Part shown: piece by piece, positions 33,871 to 45,001 of the stretch
How the letters are laid out: every line of letters starts with the position of its first letter
Position numbering within the stretch: the stretch's first letter is position 1
Assembly (NCBI RefSeq): GCF_022809125.1
Contig: NZ_JALGBI010000002.1
Coordinates: 69,590-133,589 of the forward strand
DNA length: 64,000 nt
From: Variovorax terrae
GTDB taxonomy: Bacteria > Pseudomonadota > Gammaproteobacteria > Burkholderiales > Burkholderiaceae_C
Reading direction: 5' to 3'
The notes under the pieces: model-generated
Databases searched by the model: none
The model's input: the letters and a program-made list of their open reading frames with translations, nothing else
What the model was told of the DNA's origin: nothing
Made by a program: the position numbers and the translations under genes

Positions 33871-35793
33871 ATGACGAGCCAGAGCAGCCCCGCCGCCGCC
33901 CCCGCGCCGGGCGAGCACCCCAACCAGTTCGCGCTGCTCCGGCAACGCCGCTTCGCGCCCTTCTTCTGGACGCAGTTCTCGGGCGCGGCCAACGACAACC
34001 TGTTCAAGTTCGCCTTCACCGTGATGGTGACCTACCAGCTCAGCGTGGGCTGGCTGCCGCCGGCGATGGCGGGGCTGGTGATCGGTGCGCTGTTCATCCT
34101 GCCGTTCCTGCTGTTCTCGGCCACCAGCGGCCAGCTCACCGACAAGCACGACAAGACGGTGATGATCCGCTTCGTGAAGAACCTGGAGATCGTGATCATG
34201 GCGATCGCGGCCTGGGGCTTCTACAGCGAGAACGCGGCGGTGCTGCTGGGCTGCACCTTCCTCATGGGCCTGCACTCCACGCTGTTCGGCCCGGTCAAGT
34301 TCGCCTATCTGCCGCAGGTGCTCAATGAGCGCGAACTGACCGGCGGCAACGGCATGGTGGAGATGGGCACCTTCGTCGCGATCCTGCTGGGCAACGTCGT
34401 GGGCGGGCTGATCATGGCGGTGCCCGAGGTCGGCCACCGCGACGTGGCCATCGCCTGCGTGCTGCTGGCGCTGGCGGGGCGCGCGGTGGCGCAGTTCATC
34501 CCGAGCGCGCCGGCCACCGACCCGGGCCTGAAGATCAACTGGAACCCGGTCAGCGAGACCTGGCGCAACCTGCGGCTGGCGCACGACAACATCGTGGTCT
34601 TCCGATCGCTGCTGGGCATCAGCTGGATGTGGTTCTTCGGCGCGGTGTTCCTGAGCCAGTTCCCGAGCTTCGCCAAGGAGGTGCTGCACGGCAACGAGCA
34701 GGTGGCCTCGCTGCTGCTGGTGGTGTTCTCCATCGGCATCGGCACCGGCTCGCTCCTGTGCGAGGTGCTGAGCCGCCGCCACATCGAGATCGGCCTGGTG
34801 CCGCTGGGCGCGATCGGCATGAGCGTGTTCGCGGTGGACCTGTACTTCGCCGCGCGCGGCCTGCCGCCGGCCGACAGCCTCACGTTGGGCCAGTTCGTGG
34901 CGATCGGCGCGCACTGGCGCGTGATGGCCGACCTGGCGCTGCTGAGCCTGTTCGCGGGCCTGTACAGCGTGCCGATGTACGCGCTGATCCAGATGCGCGC
35001 GCAGCCCACGCACCGCGCCCGCATCATCGCGGCCAACAACATCCTCAATGCGCTGTTCATGATCGCCAGCTCGGTGATCGCGGGCGGGCTGCTCGAGGCC
35101 GGCTTCACCATCCCGCAGATCTTCCTGCTGGTGGGCCTGGCCAATGCGGTGGTGGCCTTCTACATCTTCATGCTGGTGCCCGAGTACCTGCTGCGCTTCA
35201 TCGCCTGGGGCGCCTCGCGCTTCATCTACCGCTTCCGGGTGCGGGGCGACGAGCACATCCCGATGCAGGGCGCGGCCGTGCTGGTGTGCAACCATGTGAG
35301 CTTCGTCGATGCGGTGCTGCTGATGGCGGCCAGCCCGCGGCCGATCCGCTTCCTGATGGATCACCGCATCTTCCGTTTCCCGGTGCTGGGCTGGCTGTTC
35401 CGGCTGGCCAAGGCCATCCCGATCGCGCCGCAGAAGGAAGACCCGGCCGCCTACGAGGCCGCCTTCGAGCAGGCCGCCGAGGTGTTGCGTGAGGGCGACC
35501 TGCTGGCCATCTTTCCCGAGGGCGGCATCACGCGCGACGGGCAGATCCAGGAGTTCAAGGGCGGCATCATGAAGATCCTCGAGCGCGCGCCGGCGCCGGT
35601 GATCCCGATGGCGCTGACCAACCTCTGGGGCTCGTACTTCAGCCGCATCGAGAAGGAAGGCGCCATGGTGCGGCCGTTCCGGCGCGGCATGTTCAGCCGC
35701 GTCGGCCTCAACGTGGGCGCGGCCCTGGCGCCGGCCGAGGTCCAGCCGCAGCCGCTGCGCGAACGCGTGGCGGCCCTGCTGGCGCAGGGCTGA
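33871..35793 (+). CDS. LplT-like MFS transporter fused to a PlsC-type acyltransferase
   Basis: 640 residues. An N-terminal MFS domain of about 12 membrane segments (about 20-430; FWTQFSGAANDNLFKFAF is the LplT-type start) is fused to a 1-acyl-glycerol-3-phosphate acyltransferase domain (about 450-640). The acyltransferase motifs are NHVSFVD (474-480, H-x4-D) and FPEGGITRDG. In other bacteria this pair is often followed by an acyl-ACP synthetase domain (Aas); none is present here. It probably flips lysophospholipids inwards and reacylates them. The 205-bp stretch upstream (33666-33870) holds no other gene. Confidence 0.9.
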   Translation: MTSQSSPAAAPAPGEHPNQFALLRQRRFAPFFWTQFSGAANDNLFKFAFTVMVTYQLSVGWLPPAMAGLVIGALFILPFLLFSATSGQLTDKHDKTVMIRFVKNLEIVIMAIAAWGFYSENAAVLLGCTFLMGLHSTLFGPVKFAYLPQVLNERELTGGNGMVEMGTFVAILLGNVVGGLIMAVPEVGHRDVAIACVLLALAGRAVAQFIPSAPATDPGLKINWNPVSETWRNLRLAHDNIVVFRSLLGISWMWFFGAVFLSQFPSFAKEVLHGNEQVASLLLVVFSIGIGTGSLLCEVLSRRHIEIGLVPLGAIGMSVFAVDLYFAARGLPPADSLTLGQFVAIGAHWRVMADLALLSLFAGLYSVPMYALIQMRAQPTHRARIIAANNILNALFMIASSVIAGGLLEAGFTIPQIFLLVGLANAVVAFYIFMLVPEYLLRFIAWGASRFIYRFRVRGDEHIPMQGAAVLVCNHVSFVDAVLLMAASPRPIRFLMDHRIFRFPVLGWLFRLAKAIPIAPQKEDPAAYEAAFEQAAEVLREGDLLAIFPEGGITRDGQIQEFKGGIMKILERAPAPVIPMALTNLWGSYFSRIEKEGAMVRPFRRGMFSRVGLNVGAALAPAEVQPQPLRERVAALLAQG

Positions 35794-35911
35794 ACGGTAC
35801 TGCCAACCGATACCGGCCGACGCATCCGCCACGACTTTGCAGCGCCGCGCGGGTACCCGGCCGCGCCGCGCCACACTGCGCTCCATGTTCAACCAACCGG
35901 AGGGGTTTTTT

Positions 35912-36382
35912 ATGCAAGTGATGGTGCATCGCGATTCCAAGGCCTGGCAGCTGCAGGTGTGGGCGTCCTTCGGGATCGCCGTTTTTCTGTGTGCCGTGGG
36001 GCTGGCCTGGCTGCCGGGCCGGGACCTGGACCGGGCGTTCATGATCATGGGCTACTTCTTCTGCCTGTCCGCGGCCTTCGTCCTCGCCAAGTTCGTGCGC
36101 GACAACGAAGCGGGCCGCGCCGAACGCCGCCCGTCCGATACGCCGATGTTCCGCATGGTGGTGTGGGGCGGCTTCTTCCTGGCCATGGGGCTGACCGGCT
36201 GGGGCCTGTGGCGCATGGAGGTCAACGAGACCTACAAGGCCTTCCTGCTGGTGAGCTGGCTCTACCTGATCACCTGCACCTTCACGCTGGCCAAGACCCT
36301 GCGCGACCGCCACGAAGCCGACCTCGCCGAAGCGCGCCTGCAGGGCCGCATGGCGCGCGGCGAAGAAGCCGCTGCCCGCTGA
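35912..36382 (+). CDS. YiaA/YiaB-type two-helix membrane protein
   Basis: 156 residues with two YiaAB units: AWQLQVWASFGIAVFLCAVG with FMIMGYFFCLSAAFVLAKFVRDN, and FRMVVWGGFFLAMGLTGWGLW with YKAFLLVSWLYLITCTFTLAKTLRD. Four membrane helices and a basic tail. The start at 35912 has a strong CCGGAGGGG site; an ATG nine codons earlier is in frame but less well placed. Function unknown. Confidence 0.85.
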   Translation: MQVMVHRDSKAWQLQVWASFGIAVFLCAVGLAWLPGRDLDRAFMIMGYFFCLSAAFVLAKFVRDNEAGRAERRPSDTPMFRMVVWGGFFLAMGLTGWGLWRMEVNETYKAFLLVSWLYLITCTFTLAKTLRDRHEADLAEARLQGRMARGEEAAAR

Positions 36383-36415
36383 AGCACCGGCACCCATAAC
36401 GACGAAGGAATCCTC

Positions 36416-36877
36416 ATGAAACTCCGAATGACGGCATCGGCCTGCCTCCTGGCCGCCAGTCTTCTGTCCGGCCTGCCTGCGCAGGCCCATGCCCAGGGCG
36501 CGGCCTCGGCCGTGAGCGCCGTCTCGGCCCTGCCGCTGGCCTCCGTGGTGACGGTGGGCGCCAGCGCTGCCAGTGCCGCGCTGGCGCTGCCGCTGCCGGT
36601 CGCGCTGTCGGCGGGGGGCGCGGTGCTCACGGTCAAGGCCGTGGAGGCCAGTGCCCGCGGCACGGTGTACCTGCTGGAGCGGGCCTCTGACGGCGCGCGC
36701 GTGAGCGTGGAGGTGGTGGGCCGGGGCGCGAGCCAGGCCGTGCTGTCGGCCGGAACGGCGGTGACCGTCAGCGTCATCGGCGCGGGCGTGGTGCTGTCGG
36801 CGCTGGGCGAGGCCATCGCCTTCGTGCCCAATGAACTGGGCCGCGCCCTGCTGCACAACGAGCGCATCACGTTCTGA
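36416..36877 (+). CDS. Small exported protein of unknown function
   Basis: 153 residues. A signal peptide (about 1-26, LLAASLLSGLPAQAHAQ) is followed by long Ala/Val/Ser-rich hydrophobic stretches and ERASDGARVSVEVVGRGASQ. I do not recognise a family. It is followed closely by the DUF2145 gene, and the two are probably one transcript. Likely periplasmic or membrane-associated. Confidence 0.7.
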   Translation: MKLRMTASACLLAASLLSGLPAQAHAQGAASAVSAVSALPLASVVTVGASAASAALALPLPVALSAGGAVLTVKAVEASARGTVYLLERASDGARVSVEVVGRGASQAVLSAGTAVTVSVIGAGVVLSALGEAIAFVPNELGRALLHNERITF

Positions 36878-36881
36878 CGCC

Positions 36882-37682
36882 ATGAAGCTGCACCTGTGGC
36901 CGGTCGTCGTGCTGGCGGGCCTGCTGGCCCTGGCGCCGCCCGCGCAGGCCGGCCGCTCCTGCGAAGCCGGCAAACCCACCGCGCAGACGATCGAGAAGGG
37001 GCTCACGCTGGCCGAACGCACGATGCAGGCGCTGGACGCCGAGCATGCGCGTTCGGGCGCGAAGCTGGTGGTGCTGGCCCGCATGGGGCAGAACCTGAGC
37101 GCGTACGGGCTGCGCTACTCGCACCTCGGCTATGCCTACAAGACCCCCGAGGGGCCCTGGCGCGTGGCGCACAAGCTCAACACCTGCGGCACGGCCGAGT
37201 CGGCGCTGTACCGCCAGGGGCTGGGCGAGTTCTTCCTGGACGACCTGTGGCAGTACGAGGCGGCCTGGGTGGTTCCCACGCGCGAGGTGCAGGAGCGGCT
37301 GTACGCGCTGTTGCAGGACGACGGCCGGACCGCCGCGCTGCATGGCAAAGCCTACAGCATCGTGAGCTACGCCTGGGCGCAGAAGTACCAGCAGTCCAAC
37401 CAATGGGCGATCGAGACGCTGGCGCTGGCCATGGAGCCGGCGGCCGGCACGCGCGAGCGGGCCCAGGCCTGGCTCAGGGCGCAGGGCTACGAGCCCGGCG
37501 TGCTGACGATCGGGCCGCTCACGCGGCTGGGCGGGCGCATCGGCTCGGCCAATGTGGCGTTCGACGACCACCCGCCCGGCAAGCGCTTCTCGGACCGCAT
37601 CGAAACCGTCACGGTGGACTCGGTGTTCGCCTGGCTGGCGCGCGCCCGGCTCGGCGGCGCGCCGGTGGCGATCCGGCTGTAG
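36882..37682 (+). CDS. DUF2145 family exported protein
   Basis: 266 residues. The signal peptide ends near residue 23 (LLALAPPAQAG). The body carries VVLARMGQNLSAYGLRYSHL, VAHKLNTCGTAESALYRQGL and AYSIVSYAWAQKYQQSNQW, conserved in DUF2145. The family fold resembles periplasmic hydrolase-like proteins, but no catalytic role is established. It starts 4 bp after the preceding exported protein, supporting a two-gene unit. Confidence 0.85.
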   Translation: MKLHLWPVVVLAGLLALAPPAQAGRSCEAGKPTAQTIEKGLTLAERTMQALDAEHARSGAKLVVLARMGQNLSAYGLRYSHLGYAYKTPEGPWRVAHKLNTCGTAESALYRQGLGEFFLDDLWQYEAAWVVPTREVQERLYALLQDDGRTAALHGKAYSIVSYAWAQKYQQSNQWAIETLALAMEPAAGTRERAQAWLRAQGYEPGVLTIGPLTRLGGRIGSANVAFDDHPPGKRFSDRIETVTVDSVFAWLARARLGGAPVAIRL

Positions 37683-37717
37683 CAGGCGTCGGCCCGGGCG
37701 GGCCCGCAGCAGGGCGC

Positions 37718-38404
37718 TCAGGCGCTGCGGATGCCGCAGCCGTGCAGCACGAAGGCAATGACTTCGCGCGCGATGGCTTCGCGGTCCAGCGGCTCGCCGT
37801 CGGCCTGCCCGAGCAGGGCGCGGGCCTGCAGCGCGAAATCGGCGTAGTGCTGGGTCATGGCCCAGATGTGCATGAGCAGCAGGCGCGCATCCATCGGCCG
37901 CAGCAGGCCGGCGGCGGTCCATCCCTGGATGATGTCGACCTTCTTTTGCGTCCAGGCACGGGCATTGGGCCAGTAGCGCTCGAGGTTGTGGCCGCCGTCG
38001 AGCACCTCGCGCGTGAAGATGCGCGAGATCTCGGGGTGGTCGAAGGCGTGGTCGAGCTTCTGGCGGATGTAGCCGGCCAGCACCGCGCCGGGATCGCTGC
38101 CCGCTTCCTCGACCGGGAACACCACCTTCCAGTCGTTCAGCACCGAGGTCAGGAGTTCCTCGTAGAGCTCCTCCTTGCCGGCGATGTAGTAGTGCAGCTG
38201 CGGCTTGGTCAGGCCGGCGCGTTCGGCGATGGCCTGGGTCGAGGTGCCCTTGAGGCCGTGCAGGCTGAACTCGGCGATGGCCGCCGCGCGGATCGCCGCC
38301 ATGATGCGCTGGCGTGCCGGCCGCGTCCGCGACGGCGCTGCGCTGGGCGCGGGGCGGCCGGAGGCGGTGGCTGGGTGGGAGCGGGTCGGGCGGTCCAGGG
38401 ACAT
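37718..38404 (-). CDS. TetR-family regulator, RutR/YcdC-like
   Basis: 228 residues. An N-terminal helix-turn-helix (about 35-85; FSLHGLKGTSTQAIAERAG then LTKPQLHYYIAGKEELYEE) and a RutR-type C-terminal domain (SRIFTREVLDGGHNLERYW, IWAMTQHYADFALQ). RutR senses pyrimidines in E. coli; members in Burkholderiales often sit near pyrimidine or amidase genes. None is seen here, so the target is open. A Pro/Ala/Arg-rich N-terminal extension of about 30 residues is present. Confidence 0.9.
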   Translation of the reverse strand: MSLDRPTRSHPATASGRPAPSAAPSRTRPARQRIMAAIRAAAIAEFSLHGLKGTSTQAIAERAGLTKPQLHYYIAGKEELYEELLTSVLNDWKVVFPVEEAGSDPGAVLAGYIRQKLDHAFDHPEISRIFTREVLDGGHNLERYWPNARAWTQKKVDIIQGWTAAGLLRPMDARLLLMHIWAMTQHYADFALQARALLGQADGEPLDREAIAREVIAFVLHGCGIRSA

Positions 38405-38469
38405 GGGGGTTCTGGCAGGAGCGGAGTCTGGGCGGCATCCTACTCCGAGCCCGGCGCGGCGGGCCCGCG

Positions 38470-40672
<2,203 letters not shown>

Positions 40673-40741
40673 GTGCTTGAGGGCCTGACAAACCCGTGCC
40701 AAGTGGGAAGGGAAAAAGAAAAGACAGGGCAGAATTGTCCC

Positions 40742-42913
40742 ATGACCGACAAGAAGGAGATGTCCGCGCCGCAAAAAGCCTTGCTCAAGCTTGGCCTGGC
40801 GCGTGACATCGACCTGGCCCTGCACCTGCCGCTGCGCTACGAGGACGAGACCCGCATCGTGAAGCTGAGCGAGGCGCGCGAGGGCGACACGGCGCAGATC
40901 GAGGCCACGGTCACGGCCTGCGAGGTGACGTTCCGCCCGCGCCGGCAGCTGCTGGTGACGGTGGACGACGGCAGCGACACCTGCGTGCTGCGCTTCTTCA
41001 ACTTCTACCCCTCGCAGCAGAAGGCGCTGGCCGTGGGCACGCGCATCCGGGCGCGCGGCGAGCTCAAGGGCGGCTTCCTGGGCTGGACCATGATGCATCC
41101 CTCGTTCCGCGCCGCCGGCGGCGAGCTGCCCAACGCGCTGACGCCGGTCTATTCCACGGTGGCCGGCCTGCCCCAGGCCTACCTGCGCCGCGCCGTGCTG
41201 GGCGGCCTGGCGCGCGCCGACCTGTCGGACACCTTCCCGCCGGGCGTGGCGGTGCCCGAGGCCGTTTTTTCAAGGAAAAATGGCCAGAGGTCCGCGTGGG
41301 GCCTACGTGAGTCGCTATCATTTTTGCACCAACCTGCGCCCGATGTGGCACTCGCCACGCTGGAGGACCACAGCCACCCGGCCTGGCAGCGGCTCAAGGC
41401 CGAGGAACTGCTGGCGCAGCAGCTGTCGCAGCTGCAGTCCAAGCGCGAGCGCGCCCGGCACCGCGCGCCCGCGCTGGCGGCGCCGGCCGGCGGCCTGCAC
41501 GAGAAGCTGCTGGCGGTGCTGCCGTTCCAGCTCACGCGCGCCCAGCACCGCGTGGGCGAGGACATCGCGCGCGATCTGGCGCGCCCCGTGCCCATGCACC
41601 GCCTGCTGCAGGGCGACGTGGGCTCGGGCAAGACCGTGGTGGCCGCGCTGGCCGCGGCGATCTGCATCGACGCCGGGCGCCAGTGCGCGCTGATGGCGCC
41701 CACCGAAATCCTGGCCGAGCAGCATTTCCGCAAGCTCATCGGCTGGCTCGAGCCGCTGGGCGTGCGCGTGGCCTGGCTCACCGGCGGCCAGAAGAAGAAG
41801 GAGCGCGCCGCCATGCTCGCGCTGATCGCCAGCGGCGAGGCCGGCCTGGTGGTGGGCACGCATGCGGTGATCCAGGACCAGGTGCAGTTCCGCAGCCTGG
41901 CGCTGGCCATCATCGACGAGCAGCACCGCTTCGGCGTGGCGCAGCGGCTGGCGCTGCGCGGCAAGATGCAGGAAAGCGCGCGGCCCGGCAGCATCGCCGC
42001 CAGGCCGCCCCAAGGCGATGCTGCCCCCTCGGGGGGCAGCGACCCGCGCAGCGGCGGAGCGTGGGGGCTGTCAGTTTCCGAGCCGCATCTGCTGATGATG
42101 ACCGCCACGCCGATCCCGCGCACGCTGGCCATGAGCTACTACGCCGACCTCGACGTCTCCACCATCGACGAGCTGCCGCCAGGGCGCACGCCCATCGTCA
42201 CCAAAGTGATCGCCGAACAGCGGCGCGAGCAGGTGGTCGAGCGCATCCGCGCGCAGCTCGCGCAGGGCCGGCAGGTCTACTGGGTCTGCCCGCTGATCGA
42301 AGAGAGCGAGACCGTGGACCTGACCAACGCCACGGCCACGCACGAGGCCCTGAGCGCGGCCCTGCCCGGCGTCATGGTGGGCCTGCTGCATTCGCGCATG
42401 CCGGCGGCCGAGAAGAAGGCGGTGATGTCGCTGTTCACCGGCGGCCAGATGGGCGTGCTGGTCTCCACCACCGTGATCGAGGTCGGCGTGGACGTGCCCA
42501 ATGCCTCGCTGATGGTGATCGAGCATGCCGAGCGCTTCGGCCTGTCGCAGCTGCACCAGCTGCGCGGGCGCGTTGGGCGCGGCGCGGCGGCCTCGGCCTG
42601 CGTGCTGCTGTACTCGGCGGGTGACAGCGGCCGGCTCGGCGAGACCGCGCGGGCGCGGCTCAAGGCCATGGCCGAGACCGGCGACGGCTTCGAGATCGCG
42701 CGGCGTGACCTCGACATCCGCGGCCCCGGCGAGTTCCTGGGTGCGCGCCAGTCGGGCGCGGCGCTGCTGCGTTTTGCCGATCTGGCCACCGACACCGACC
42801 TGCTGGAATGGGCGCGCGCAACTGCACCGGCCATGCTGGATCGGCACCTCGAATGGGCCCGCCGGCACGCCGAACGCTGGTTGGGTGGAAAATCGGAGTA
42901 TCTGAAGGCCTGA
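40742..42913 (+). CDS. recG: ATP-dependent DNA helicase RecG with two repeat-derived insertions
   Basis: 723 residues. Branch-migrating helicase for stalled forks and Holliday junctions. Wedge/OB domain (about 50-150), Walker A GDVGSGKT (291-298), DEQH box (392-395), TATP (454-457) and RGRVGRG. Two segments look foreign. Residues 174-197 ([20 protein letters not shown]) are encoded by a repeat family A copy, and about 420-443 ([20 protein letters not shown]) by a family C copy. The DEQH-to-TATP distance is 62 residues, against about 30 in E. coli RecG. Both insertions keep the frame and lie in loops, so the enzyme may still work. Confidence 0.95.
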   Translation: MTDKKEMSAPQKALLKLGLARDIDLALHLPLRYEDETRIVKLSEAREGDTAQIEATVTACEVTFRPRRQLLVTVDDGSDTCVLRFFNFYPSQQKALAVGTRIRARGELKGGFLGWTMMHPSFRAAGGELPNALTPVYSTVAGLPQAYLRRAVLGGLARADLSDTFPPGVAVPEAVFSRKNGQRSAWGLRESLSFLHQPAPDVALATLEDHSHPAWQRLKAEELLAQQLSQLQSKRERARHRAPALAAPAGGLHEKLLAVLPFQLTRAQHRVGEDIARDLARPVPMHRLLQGDVGSGKTVVAALAAAICIDAGRQCALMAPTEILAEQHFRKLIGWLEPLGVRVAWLTGGQKKKERAAMLALIASGEAGLVVGTHAVIQDQVQFRSLALAIIDEQHRFGVAQRLALRGKMQESARPGSIAARPPQGDAAPSGGSDPRSGGAWGLSVSEPHLLMMTATPIPRTLAMSYYADLDVSTIDELPPGRTPIVTKVIAEQRREQVVERIRAQLAQGRQVYWVCPLIEESETVDLTNATATHEALSAALPGVMVGLLHSRMPAAEKKAVMSLFTGGQMGVLVSTTVIEVGVDVPNASLMVIEHAERFGLSQLHQLRGRVGRGAAASACVLLYSAGDSGRLGETARARLKAMAETGDGFEIARRDLDIRGPGEFLGARQSGAALLRFADLATDTDLLEWARATAPAMLDRHLEWARRHAERWLGGKSEYLKA
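41262..41330 (-). repeat. Dispersed ATAGC repeat, family A, copy 5 (inside recG)
   Basis: On the minus strand AAAAATGATAGCGACTCACG is followed by GCGGACCTCTGGCC and ATTTTTCCTTGAAAAAA. It has the same ordered blocks as the intergenic copies. It is antisense to recG and encodes about 24 residues, but in a different frame from the copies in the ChaN, DUF3108 and ubiA genes. Confidence 0.72.
42001..42070 (-). repeat. GC-rich dispersed repeat, family C, copy 2 (inside recG)
   Basis: The reverse complement reads CCCCCACGCTCCGCCGCTGC, GCGGGTCGCTG, CCCCCCGAGGGGGC, then GCCTTGGGGCGGCCTGG. It is nearly identical over its length to the intergenic copy at 9560-9632. It lies in frame between the helicase motifs of recG. 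Confidence 0.9.
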
Positions 42914-42916
42914 AAT

Positions 42917-43085
42917 GAAAACCACCCCCGAAGCGCCTGTGGCGCCCCGTGCACGCAGCCAGAGGCTGCGGCTCTTCGGGCTGTCCAAGCCTGCGCAGGC
43001 AGGCTTGGAGCCGCAGCCCTCAGCTCCCAAGGGGGCGCCACCCGCGGCCCGGCCAAGCCGGCTCCGCGGTGGCCGGGGTCTGGGC
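42917..43085 (+). repeat. GC-rich dispersed repeat, family B, copy 3, interrupted by a palindrome
   Basis: It starts a few bases after the recG stop with ACCACCCCCGAAGCGCCTG and ends with the AAGCCGGCTCCGCGGTGGCC tail shared with copy 1. In its middle an extra palindrome is present: GGCTGCGGCT (42964-42973) pairs with AGCCGCAGCC (43009-43018), and inside it CCAAGCCTGC (42985-42994) pairs with GCAGGCTTGG (42999-43008). Copy 1 lacks that palindrome. Confidence 0.8.
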
Positions 43086-43107
43086 CGCACCGCTATGGAT
43101 AAATGAA

Positions 43108-44070
43108 ATGACTCTGACGGAGCTCAAGTACATCGTCGCCGTTGCGCGCGAAAAGCACTTCGGCAAGGCCGCCGAGGCCTGCTACGTCTCGCAGCCCACG
43201 CTGTCGGTGGCGATCAAGAAGCTGGAGGACGAGCTCGAGGTCAAGCTGTTCGAGCGCAGCGCCAACGAGGTCACCGTCACGCCGCTGGGCGAGGAGATCG
43301 TGCGCCAGGCGCAGAGCGTGCTGGAGCAGGCCGCCAACATCAAGGAAATCGCCAAGCGCGGCAAGGACCCGCTGGCCGGGCCGCTGAAGCTGGGCATCAT
43401 CTACACCATCGGCCCCTACCTGCTGCCCGACCTGGTGCGCCAGGCGATCGCGCACACGCCGCAGATGCCGCTGATGCTGCAGGAGAACTTCACCGTCAAG
43501 CTGCTGGAGATGCTGCGCACCGGCGAGATCGACTGCGCCATCCTGGCCGAGCCCTTCCCCGACACCGGCCTGGCGATGGCGCCGCTGTACGACGAGCCGT
43601 TCATGGCCGCCGTGCCGAGCCACCACGCGCTGGCCACGCGCCAGGCCGTCACCGCCCAGGAGCTCAAGAGCGAGACCATGCTGCTGCTGGGCACCGGCCA
43701 CTGCTTTCGCGACCACGTGCTCGAGGTCTGCCCCGAGTTCGCGCGCTTCTCCAGCGATGCCGAAGGCATCCGCAAGAGCTTCGAGGGCTCGTCGCTGGAG
43801 ACCATCAAGCACATGGTGGCGGCCGGCATGGGCGTGACGCTGGTGCCGCGGCTGAGCGTGCCCCGGGAGGCGTTCGAGCCCAAGAAGCGCAAGAAGGACG
43901 AGGACGCTTTCGTCAAGTACCTGCCGATCACCGACGAGCAAGGCGGTGGCCCGCCGATGCGCCGCGTGGTGCTGGCCTGGCGCCGCAGCTTCACCCGCTA
44001 CGAAGCCATCGCCGCCTTGCGCAACGCCATCTACGCCTGCGAGCTGCCAGGCGTGAAGCGCCTGTCCTGA
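43108..44070 (+). CDS. oxyR: Peroxide-sensing LysR regulator OxyR
   Basis: 320 residues. Winged helix at the N-terminus (about 1-60, FGKAAEACYVSQPTLSVAIK) and effector domain. The redox cysteines are exactly at C199 and C208 (GTGHCFRDHVLEVC), as in E. coli OxyR. It activates catalase, alkyl hydroperoxide reductase and related genes on H2O2 oxidation. It follows recG as in other betaproteobacteria and precedes a DyP peroxidase gene. An extra basic segment, PKKRKKDED, is present near residue 260. Confidence 0.96.
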   Translation: MTLTELKYIVAVAREKHFGKAAEACYVSQPTLSVAIKKLEDELEVKLFERSANEVTVTPLGEEIVRQAQSVLEQAANIKEIAKRGKDPLAGPLKLGIIYTIGPYLLPDLVRQAIAHTPQMPLMLQENFTVKLLEMLRTGEIDCAILAEPFPDTGLAMAPLYDEPFMAAVPSHHALATRQAVTAQELKSETMLLLGTGHCFRDHVLEVCPEFARFSSDAEGIRKSFEGSSLETIKHMVAAGMGVTLVPRLSVPREAFEPKKRKKDEDAFVKYLPITDEQGGGPPMRRVVLAWRRSFTRYEAIAALRNAIYACELPGVKRLS

Positions 44071-44101
44071 CCCCTGCCTTCTTGACTGCCCCTTGACTGG
44101 A

Positions 44102-45001
44102 ATGATGAACCACGCACAACCCGGCATCCTGCCTCCCGTGCCCGCCGTCGGGCGCTACGTCTTTTTCTCGCTGGCGCACCGCGAGGGCGCGCGCGACGCC
44201 CTGGCCCGGCTGGCGCCGCTGGCGGATGGCGCGACGGTGGTGGTGGCGCTCGGGCCGTCGCTGGTGGCCGCCGTGGGCGCCGCGGTGCCTGGCCTGCGGG
44301 AGTTTCCCGCGATGGCGGGCCCTGGCGTCGAAGTGCCTTCCACGCCCACGGCGCTGCTGTGCTGGCTGCGCGGCAGCGACCGCGGCGACCTGGTGCTCAA
44401 GACGCGCCTGCTCGAAAAGGCCCTGGCGCCGGCGTTCCACCTGGACCGCGCGATCGAGGCCTTCCGCCACGGCCCGGTGGACAGCGACCATGGCCGCGAC
44501 CTCACGGGCTATGAGGACGGCACCGAAAACCCCGAAGGCGAGGCTGCCGAGGCAGCCGCCTTCGTGCAGGCCGGCGGGCCGGGGCTGGACGGGTCGAGCT
44601 TCGTGGCCGTGCAGCAGTGGGTGCACGATTTCGACGCCTTCGAGCGCATGAGCCCCGCCGAGCAGGACAATGCCATCGGCCGCCGGCGCAGCGACAACGA
44701 GGAGCTGGAAGACGCGCCCGAGGCCTCGCACGTCAAGCGCACGGCGCAGGAGAGCTTCGATCCCGAGGCCTTCGTGCTGCGCCGCTCCATGCCCTGGGCC
44801 ATGGGGTCGCGCGCCGGCCTGCTGTTCGTGGCCTTCGGCAAGTCGCTGGACGCGTTCGAGGCGCAGATGCGCCGCATGGCCGGGCAGGACGACGGCATCG
44901 TGGACGCGCTGTTCGGTTTCTCCCGGCCGCTGTCGGGCGCCTACTTCTGGTGCCCGCCGATGCTGGGCGGCCGGCTCGACCTGCGGCAGCTCGGCCTGTG
45001 A
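44102..45001 (+). CDS. DyP-type haem peroxidase
   Basis: 299 residues. The GxxDG motif is GYEDG at 136-140, with catalytic Asp 139. The proximal haem His is probably H210 (EASHVKR), followed by [11 protein letters not shown] with the conserved Arg. [19 protein letters not shown] is the C-terminal haem-side segment. No Tat or Sec signal is visible, so it is probably cytosolic or encapsulin cargo, though no encapsulin gene is nearby. The position after oxyR suggests peroxide-stress control. Confidence 0.92.
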   Translation: MMNHAQPGILPPVPAVGRYVFFSLAHREGARDALARLAPLADGATVVVALGPSLVAAVGAAVPGLREFPAMAGPGVEVPSTPTALLCWLRGSDRGDLVLKTRLLEKALAPAFHLDRAIEAFRHGPVDSDHGRDLTGYEDGTENPEGEAAEAAAFVQAGGPGLDGSSFVAVQQWVHDFDAFERMSPAEQDNAIGRRRSDNEELEDAPEASHVKRTAQESFDPEAFVLRRSMPWAMGSRAGLLFVAFGKSLDAFEAQMRRMAGQDDGIVDALFGFSRPLSGAYFWCPPMLGGRLDLRQLGL

